This document shows, piece by piece, positions 6,845 to 11,867 of a stretch of 11,867 nt of DNA (the stretch's first letter is position 1; each line of letters starts with the position of its first letter). Source of the DNA: NORP309 sp045107085 (lineage in GTDB: Bacteria > Pseudomonadota > Gammaproteobacteria > Xanthomonadales > Marinicellaceae); contig JBGCFT010000156.1 of NCBI GenBank assembly GCA_045107085.1, positions 1 to 11,867 on the forward strand. The letters are read 5' to 3'. The notes beneath the pieces are model-generated. The model saw only the letters and a program-made list of their open reading frames with translations. It was not told the origin of the DNA and did not search any database. A program made the position numbers and the translations under genes.

Positions 6845-7719
6845 TTAAAAAATCCTTAGTACTTTTTAAGCTGATGCGGTTACATCAAGCCATTAAGAAT
6901 TTATTCATATTTATGCCTTTGTTTTTTGCTGGTTTGATTTTTGACTCGCAATTACTGCACCAAGCATTATTGGCCTTTGTTTCTTTTACTTTGGTTGCCA
7001 GTGCTGTCTATATTTTTAATGATTTTAGAGACATTGAAGAAGACAGGTTGCATCCAAAGAAAAAACTTCGCCCATTGGCCGCCTCTGAAGTTTCTGTTCA
7101 TTTGGCCATAATTACCCTGTTTGTTTTATTAATACTAGGATCAGGATTGATGTATCTGACCTCTGTGGCAGCTTTTAAGGTTTTAATGACCTATGTCTTG
7201 ATGAATTTGGCTTATAGCTTGGTTTTAAAAAAAGTTGCAATTATTGATGTGAGCATTATTGCTGTTGGCTTTGTCTTACGCTTATTAATCGGATCTTTGG
7301 TGACTGATGTTGCATTATCCATGTGGATTGTTGCCATGACTTTTTTGTTGGCTTTGTTTATCGCATTGGCCAAAAGAAGAGATGATGTGCTTATTTATCA
7401 ACAAACTGGTCAACAAATGCGATCTGCTATAAAAGGTTACAATCTAAAATTCTTAGATGCTTCCTTGGTCATAATAGCAGCAGTGACTATTGTTGCTTAT
7501 TTTTTATATTGTATATCACCAGAGATTACAGATCGACTCCATACAGATTACTTATATATCAGTACCGTGTTTGTCATATTAGGCTTTTTGAGGTATTTAC
7601 AAATAACATTTGTAGATAAAAACAGCGGATCTCCTATTCAGTTGGTTTTTTCTGATGTGTTTTTACAGACCGTAATAGTGATGTGGTTACTGTTTTTTTC
7701 TTGGATGTTATACCAATGA
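6841..7719 (+). CDS. Decaprenyl-phosphate phosphoribosyltransferase-like UbiA prenyltransferase
   Basis: This 292-residue polytopic protein (about nine helices) is of the UbiA superfamily, in the DPPR synthase branch (mycobacterial Rv3806c; NoeC of Azorhizobium belongs to the same group). It should join PRPP to polyprenyl phosphate at the cytoplasmic face of the inner membrane. The first Asp-rich motif is N60-D-F-R-D64-I-E-E-D68-R-L-H71-P-K-K-K-L-R-P, whose HPxKxxRP ending is typical of this branch. The second conserved loop is ALAKRRDD (175-182), and YSLVLKKVAIIDVSII (125-140) followed by FVLRLLIGS is also typical. There is no fused HAD phosphatase domain, so the 5-phosphate must be removed by another enzyme. 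It is first in the plus-strand operon, and its TGA overlaps the next ATG (ATGA). Confidence 0.9.
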   Translation: MIKKSLVLFKLMRLHQAIKNLFIFMPLFFAGLIFDSQLLHQALLAFVSFTLVASAVYIFNDFRDIEEDRLHPKKKLRPLAASEVSVHLAIITLFVLLILGSGLMYLTSVAAFKVLMTYVLMNLAYSLVLKKVAIIDVSIIAVGFVLRLLIGSLVTDVALSMWIVAMTFLLALFIALAKRRDDVLIYQQTGQQMRSAIKGYNLKFLDASLVIIAAVTIVAYFLYCISPEITDRLHTDYLYISTVFVILGFLRYLQITFVDKNSGSPIQLVFSDVFLQTVIVMWLLFFSWMLYQ

Positions 7720-9020
7720 ACTTAAAAAGTTGGGGCAATTATCCACAAGCACAAGGTAAGCATCATGTGGCAGATTCAGATCAAACCTGTTATGAAATTT
7801 TACAGCATACACAATCATTGGAACAATCCTTAATAGCCCAAGGCAACGGCCGCAGTTATGGTGACAGTGCTTTTTCTGATCATCTAATGGATATGAAAAA
7901 ATGCGATTATTTTTTGGATTTTGATAAAGAAAACGGTTTATTACAAATTCAATCAGGCGCATTGCTATCTGATGTTTTAGAAATCATCATACCTCAGGGT
8001 TGGATTCTTGCTGTCATGCCAGGAACACAATTAATCACTATTGGCGGTGCTATTGCCAGTGATGTTCACGGCAAAAATCACCACAAAATTGGTACTTTTT
8101 GCCAGTTTGTTCAGTCCATTCGTTTGATGCAAAATGATGGAAAAGTAATAAATTGTTCTGCTGCAGAGAATCCAGAAACTTTTCATAATACATGTGCTGG
8201 TATGGGTTTAACTGGTATTATTTTAGACGCTACCATTCAATTACAGAAAATCAATTCTAATCTGATCAAACAAACAACAATAAAAAGTTTAAGTCTTAAG
8301 AATACATTTGAATTGTTTGAAAAGTACAATGAAAGCAGCTATTCAGTTGCTTGGATAGATTGTTTAGCAAAAGGTGAAGAATTGGGCAAAAGTGTTGTCA
8401 TATTAGGCGAGCCAGAATCTAATGGCAATTTAGTTTACAAATATAAAAGCCGTCTAAAAATGCCTTTTTATTTGCCATCTTTTGTTTTAAATTCATGGAG
8501 CATCAAAATCTTTAATTGGCTATATTTCTGGAAGGCAAAAAATGGCCAAAAATCTGTTAGGTTGCAAGAATATTTTTTTCCATTAGATGGCATTATTGAT
8601 TGGAATAAAATGTATGGCAAAAAAGGATTTGTGCAATACCAATGTGTATTGCCATTAGACAATAGTTTCATAGGAATGAAAGCCATTTTAGAAAAAATTT
8701 CGGCATCTAAACAAGGCTCTTTTTTAGCCGTTTTAAAGCGCATGGGCCCTGAAAATAAAAATCTTTTGTCTTTTCCAATGGAAGGCTATAGCTTGGCATT
8801 AGACTTTAAAGTGAGCCATAAAACTTTTAAATTGCTGGATGAATTGGATGAGATAACCAAACAGCATAAAGGCCGGATATATTTATGTAAAGATGCACGT
8901 ATGTCAATTGAAACATTCAATGATGGTTATCCTAATGCTGATAAATTTAGACAATATCGAGTCGATAATGGCCTTAACAAAGTATTTAATTCTCAACAAT
9001 CTCAAAGGTTTAAATTATGA
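7716..9020 (+). CDS. DprE1-like FAD-dependent decaprenylphosphoryl-ribose 2'-oxidase
   Basis: The start at 7716 gives 434 residues and an ATGA overlap with the upstream gene; an in-frame ATG at 7683 would only add an extension inside that gene. The protein is an FAD-linked oxidase of the VAO/PCMH type. GNGRSYGDSA (43-52), MPGTQLITIGGAIASDVHGK (101-120) and GMGLTGIIL (162-170) form the FAD domain and match DprE1. H118, W213, QYQ at 307-309, K341 and K392 correspond to active-site positions of the mycobacterial enzyme by my alignment from memory. It should oxidise the 2'-OH of polyprenyl-phospho-ribose to the keto form. The Cys387 that benzothiazinones attack is Ala361 here (GYSLALDF against GWNICVDF), Cys129 is Ser115 and Asn385 is Ser359. 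It is slightly shorter than the 461-residue mycobacterial protein. It should act with the reductase encoded immediately downstream. Confidence 0.9.
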   Translation: MNLKSWGNYPQAQGKHHVADSDQTCYEILQHTQSLEQSLIAQGNGRSYGDSAFSDHLMDMKKCDYFLDFDKENGLLQIQSGALLSDVLEIIIPQGWILAVMPGTQLITIGGAIASDVHGKNHHKIGTFCQFVQSIRLMQNDGKVINCSAAENPETFHNTCAGMGLTGIILDATIQLQKINSNLIKQTTIKSLSLKNTFELFEKYNESSYSVAWIDCLAKGEELGKSVVILGEPESNGNLVYKYKSRLKMPFYLPSFVLNSWSIKIFNWLYFWKAKNGQKSVRLQEYFFPLDGIIDWNKMYGKKGFVQYQCVLPLDNSFIGMKAILEKISASKQGSFLAVLKRMGPENKNLLSFPMEGYSLALDFKVSHKTFKLLDELDEITKQHKGRIYLCKDARMSIETFNDGYPNADKFRQYRVDNGLNKVFNSQQSQRFKL

Positions 9021-9748
9021 GTACAGTATTAATCGTTGGAGCAAACAGCGATATAGCTAAGGCAACGGCACGTGTATATGCTGCTTGTGGATATGATTTG
9101 GTGTTGTCTTTAAGAAATAAAAATAACATTGAGCCTTTTGTATCTGACTTAAAAATAAAATACGAAAATCACGTAGAAACCATAGAGCTAGATATTCTAG
9201 ATTATCCATCGCATTCAGAAATATATTCTAGATTAAAGCGCCCAATAGATGGTGTGATCATGGCCGTTGGTTATTTAGGCGATCAGCACAAGTCTCAAGC
9301 CGATTTTAAAGAATCACAAACTATTATTAACAGTAATTTTACGGGCCCAGTCAGTTTATTAAATATTATTGGCAATGACTTTGAAAAAAGAAAAACGGGT
9401 TTTATTGTTGGTATTAGCTCAGTTGCCGGAGATCGTGGTAGAAAGAAAAACTATCAATATGGTGCCGCAAAAGCTGGATTTAGCGCTTATTTATCTGGAT
9501 TAAGAAACCGTTTATGTAGCAAAGGTGTTCATGTGTTGACGGTTAAACCCGGATTCGTACTCACTAAAATGACACAAGATTTAGACTTGCCAGAAAAACT
9601 CACTGCCCAACCTAAGGAGATTGCTCAAGCCATTTATAGAGCACAACAAAAAGGCAAAGACACTTTGTACTACATGAAAAAATGGCGTTTAATCATGTGG
9701 ATTATTCGAATGATTCCAGAAAAGATATTCAAGCGTTTAGATTTATAA
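9017..9748 (+). CDS. DprE2-like short-chain dehydrogenase/reductase
   Basis: The protein has 243 residues and its ATG overlaps the dprE1-like TGA. It has a Rossmann fold with a GANSDIA (8-14) nucleotide motif, MAVGYLG near 82-88, N106, and the catalytic set S134/S135 in GISSVAGDRG, Y148 and K152 (YGAAKAG), then KPGFVLTKM. VAGxRxRxxNxxYGxxKAG matches mycobacterial DprE2. The role would be NADH-dependent reduction of the 2'-keto intermediate to polyprenyl-phospho-arabinose, completing the epimerisation begun by the DprE1-like enzyme. A C-terminal hydrophobic, basic segment (224-240, WRLIMWIIRMIPEKIFK) probably binds the membrane, where the lipid substrate is. Transcription ends toward a converging gene 28 bp away; no clear terminator hairpin lies between them. 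Confidence 0.88.
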   Translation: MSTVLIVGANSDIAKATARVYAACGYDLVLSLRNKNNIEPFVSDLKIKYENHVETIELDILDYPSHSEIYSRLKRPIDGVIMAVGYLGDQHKSQADFKESQTIINSNFTGPVSLLNIIGNDFEKRKTGFIVGISSVAGDRGRKKNYQYGAAKAGFSAYLSGLRNRLCSKGVHVLTVKPGFVLTKMTQDLDLPEKLTAQPKEIAQAIYRAQQKGKDTLYYMKKWRLIMWIIRMIPEKIFKRLDL

Positions 9749-9776
9749 TTCCTATCAAATTATTGTCTCAGGATTG

Positions 9777-10223
9777 TTACTCAATAAAGTACCAAGCCCT
9801 AATTATTTTATTATCTTTGTATTGATATACGCCCATAGCCGAAGAAGAAATAGTTTTCCCGCCTTTATTCTTATAGTTTATCACTTCTTTAAAGCTTATT
9901 CTCGTTCCATCAATGACATAACTCTCTATGCTTGATTGAGGTTTATTTCCAGTTGAAAAGTAATTTGTCATGGCTTGTTTAAATGCCGCTTTTCCAGAAG
10001 TTTCAATAATCAATTCATCAGCTGTAATATAAAAATATTTCATATCTTCAGTAACATTGGCTACCAATTTATCAACATCTTGTTGGTTAAATGCGTCGAC
10101 TTGATCTTTAAGCAATGACAATAAGTCCTTTGAATAGATGAATTGTGAATGAAACAATAACACAGAAAAAACAAAGAAATATTTTCTTAACCCATTTGAG
10201 GAATTTTTTTTAAATAAATCCAT
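9777..10223 (-). CDS. Secreted NTF2-like (SnoaL/DUF4440-like) protein
   Basis: The protein has 148 residues. The N-terminus has basic residues and a hydrophobic segment (YFFVFSVLLFHSQFIYS, then K32), a probable signal peptide. The rest has the alpha+beta cone pattern of NTF2-like proteins: helix LKDQVDAFNQQDVDKLVANV, the strand DMKYFYI, helix GKAAFKQAMTNYFS, then strands ending VYQYKDNKIIRAWYF. Such folds bind small ligands or act as small isomerases or hydrolases. No catalytic residues can be assigned, so function is unknown. It lies 5 bp after the transporter gene and is surely co-transcribed with it, so a role in handling the same ligand is possible. Confidence 0.75.
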   Translation of the reverse strand: MDLFKKNSSNGLRKYFFVFSVLLFHSQFIYSKDLLSLLKDQVDAFNQQDVDKLVANVTEDMKYFYITADELIIETSGKAAFKQAMTNYFSTGNKPQSSIESYVIDGTRISFKEVINYKNKGGKTISSSAMGVYQYKDNKIIRAWYFIE

Positions 10224-10228
10224 ATAAA

Positions 10229-11662
10229 TTAATAGCCGATAGTGACAGCTACAGCAATAAAAATAAAAGCCAAAAGCATGCTAAAAAGAAACACAGGTAA
10301 GATAAACTTGAACCATTTTTCAAATGGTACTCTTGCTAATCCTAGCATCGCCAATAAAACGCCATTTGTTGGTATAATTATATTAGAGATGCCATCTCCT
10401 AATATATAAGCCAATACAGCCGTTTGTCTAGATAAGCCCAAAAGATCTGCCATTGGAGTCATCAATGGCATTGATACTAACGCTTGACCAGATGCAGATG
10501 GAATGAAAAAATTCAAAAGGGTTTGGAACACTAACATGCCTTCAGCTGCAGCTATTTTTGGTAACGTTGATAGAGTCGTGCTAGCATGATGTAAAATCGT
10601 ATCTATAATCATACCCTCTTGTAATACAACTGAAATCCCTCTTGCGACTCCAACCACCAGTGCTGGAACAATCATTATTTCTAAACCTTTTGTAAAAGAG
10701 GTCATGGTTTCATCCCCAGACATTCCAGCAATTTTTGCCACCACAATCATGATAAGAATAAAACCGGCACTCATTTCAATTAATCCCCATCCAATGGTTT
10801 GCACCGCAACAAGAATGCCTATGTATGAGAAAACAAAGAACAGTAAAATGTACCTATGCTTTTTTTGGAATTCTTTGCGTTCAAACGAACCAAATTCATC
10901 AAGGTTAAAAGTGTCACCCTTCATAATGCTTAAAGAAGGGTCTTGTTTAACTTTCTCTCCATATCTCATCAAAAATACAAAACCCAATGCTGCATAAGCA
11001 AAATACAGTAGAAATCTAAAGCCCATGCCAGATCCAATTGGCAGTTCAGCAATAGTTTGAGCAATTTGAACAGTAAAAGGGTTGGTGACTCCAGTACTCC
11101 AACCTAAAGAAACAGGAATTGCCAGTAAACCAATGGCAAATATTCGGTCATAACCCATTTGCTTGGAAAGAAATAGAAATACAGGTATTAGAGCTATAGA
11201 TTCAGAAGCAATGCCCAGAAAAGACGACCCCGAAAAGATGGTCATATATACCATAAATAAAAGTAATTTTGTACGATTTTCAAATCTGTCAATCAGAGAG
11301 AATAGAAAAGCATTAATGGCGCCTGTTCTTTGCACCAATGTAAATACGGCACCTACGATAAACACAAAGAATACCAGAATAGCCGATTCACCTAAACCTT
11401 TAGGAATGGCGCTGAATATACCAAGAGCAGAAACAGGTGTTGCTTTGTCTTCTACTTCCTCTCCTACTAAAGCCGCTTTTATTGAATAGTGTTTAGGGAT
11501 TTCTTTATAACTGTTAGGAATGACCACAGTCTGAGTCATGTTTTCATATTCCTTAGTGGTGCGCTCAAAACTGCCACTGGGTATAAAATAAGATAAAATT
11601 GCACAAAATATGATGATCCAAAATAGAAATATAAAAACGTGCGGAATTTTAAATTGACTCAT
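10229..11662 (-). CDS. YfcC-family (C4-dicarboxylate/DcuC-like) membrane transporter
   Basis: The protein has 477 residues and about eleven to thirteen hydrophobic helices, with an N-terminal helix followed by a periplasmic stretch (28-88). Family signatures are GWSTGVTNPFTVQIAQ (187-202) in the first half, NFFIPSASGQALVSMPLMTP (384-403) and GDGISNIIIPTNG (422-434) in the second half. These are re-entrant-loop motifs of the YfcC/C4-dicarboxylate anaerobic carrier family. Characterised relatives carry carboxylates or amino-acid-like anions, so the substrate cannot be named. ATG at 11662 is preceded by AAAGG with rather long spacing (about 11 nt). The gene is followed after 5 bp by the NTF2-like gene. 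It has no evident link to the glycan operons. Confidence 0.88.
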   Translation of the reverse strand: MSQFKIPHVFIFLFWIIIFCAILSYFIPSGSFERTTKEYENMTQTVVIPNSYKEIPKHYSIKAALVGEEVEDKATPVSALGIFSAIPKGLGESAILVFFVFIVGAVFTLVQRTGAINAFLFSLIDRFENRTKLLLFMVYMTIFSGSSFLGIASESIALIPVFLFLSKQMGYDRIFAIGLLAIPVSLGWSTGVTNPFTVQIAQTIAELPIGSGMGFRFLLYFAYAALGFVFLMRYGEKVKQDPSLSIMKGDTFNLDEFGSFERKEFQKKHRYILLFFVFSYIGILVAVQTIGWGLIEMSAGFILIMIVVAKIAGMSGDETMTSFTKGLEIMIVPALVVGVARGISVVLQEGMIIDTILHHASTTLSTLPKIAAAEGMLVFQTLLNFFIPSASGQALVSMPLMTPMADLLGLSRQTAVLAYILGDGISNIIIPTNGVLLAMLGLARVPFEKWFKFILPVFLFSMLLAFIFIAVAVTIGY

Positions 11663-11867
11663 AATATTTGATACCTTTTGATTAGTTTATTGTTTTTAAT
11701 GGCATAATGAGATTATAAAAATATAACATTATTTATCTGAAAATACCATAATTAATCTAACAAAAAATTTATACAAAACCTGTCAGTTCAGTTTTTTTCA
11801 TTTCTAGTTTTTCAATTGGTTAATTAAACTGTGAACTAATCTGTGAACAAACCCCAATAAAACTGGA
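11663..11867. other. Right-edge intergenic region, probable promoter zone of the transporter operon
   Basis: This is 205 bp with no ORF of note on either strand. On the minus strand, AT-rich -10-like hexamers (TATAAT and TATATT, about 40-55 nt before the ATG) exist without a good -35 at proper spacing, so an activator may be needed. Two direct copies of CTGTGAAC (11829-11836 and 11841-11848), 12 bp apart, lie further upstream. Confidence 0.4.
11829..11848. repeat. Short direct repeat CTGTGAAC x2, 12-bp period
   Basis: Identical octamers start 12 bp apart, a little over one helical turn, upstream of the transporter gene. This is the usual arrangement of tandem operator half-sites, but two octamers in AT-rich DNA can also occur by chance and no regulator is identified. 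Confidence 0.3.

Noticed and set aside
7683..7715. Upstream ATG at 7683 for the DprE1-like gene
   Set aside because: It is inside the UbiA-type gene and adds a nonfamily extension. The ATG at 7716 gives the ATGA overlap also used by the next gene pair.
8468..8743. Antisense ORF within the DprE1-like gene, and similar antisense ORFs at 4851-5075, 6470-6709, 7708-7962, 10704-10997 and 11163-11489
   Set aside because: All are shadows opposite well-supported genes, with no recognisable product.
9749..9776. Bidirectional terminator between the converging dprE2-like and NTF2-like genes
   Set aside because: The 28-bp gap has no stem of more than about four pairs and no U-tract, so none is called.

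Overview
The window is AT-rich (about one third G+C by eye) and comes from a Gram-negative bacterium, probably a gammaproteobacterium. The support is signal peptides, a YidC-type insertase with its own periplasmic domain, and protobacterial-looking envelope and glycan enzymes. The taxonomic guess is weak because no rRNA or other marker gene is present. No tRNA, CRISPR, insertion sequence or phage gene was seen.

Layout. (1) 1-1439, minus: the 5' part of a secreted calcineurin-like phosphoesterase with a carbohydrate-binding-like C-terminal region; its end lies beyond the left edge. (2) 6756 down to 1568, minus: a tight operon encoding a small secreted or membrane protein with an IDPGSGS motif, a class I SAM methyltransferase, a TagB/TagF-type glycerophosphotransferase, a second-copy-type YidC/Oxa1 insertase, and a membrane sulfatase-fold phosphotransferase. 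The N-terminal membrane part of the last gene is interrupted by two in-frame stop codons. (3) 6841-9748, plus: a three-gene operon with ATGA overlaps between genes. It encodes a UbiA-type polyprenyl-phosphate phosphoribosyltransferase, a DprE1-like FAD oxidase and a DprE2-like short-chain reductase. These are the enzymes that turn PRPP and polyprenyl phosphate into polyprenyl-phospho-arabinofuranose in mycobacteria. (4) 11662 down to 9777, minus: a YfcC-family carboxylate-type transporter followed by a small secreted NTF2-like (SnoaL/DUF4440-like) protein. This pair looks unrelated to the glycan locus.

Operons 2 and 3 diverge from a 69-85 bp gap that holds two good, physically overlapping sigma70-like promoters. 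The simplest combined reading is an envelope-glycan locus. One arm supplies lipid-linked D-arabinose (or another pentose). The other builds or decorates a glycan with glycerol-phosphate-type groups: the TagB-like transferase acts in the cytoplasm, and the sulfatase-fold enzyme acts outside the membrane. A dedicated insertase and a small membrane protein sit in the same operon. No arabinosyltransferase, flippase or DPPR phosphatase lies in the window, so the end product is inferred, not shown.

The points most worth checking are the split sulfatase-fold gene, the YidC paralogue with Lys at the conserved Arg position, the DprE1 homologue with Ala at the benzothiazinone-reactive Cys position, and the overlapping promoters with a nearly leaderless eight-codon ORF that ends on the ubiA-type start codon.
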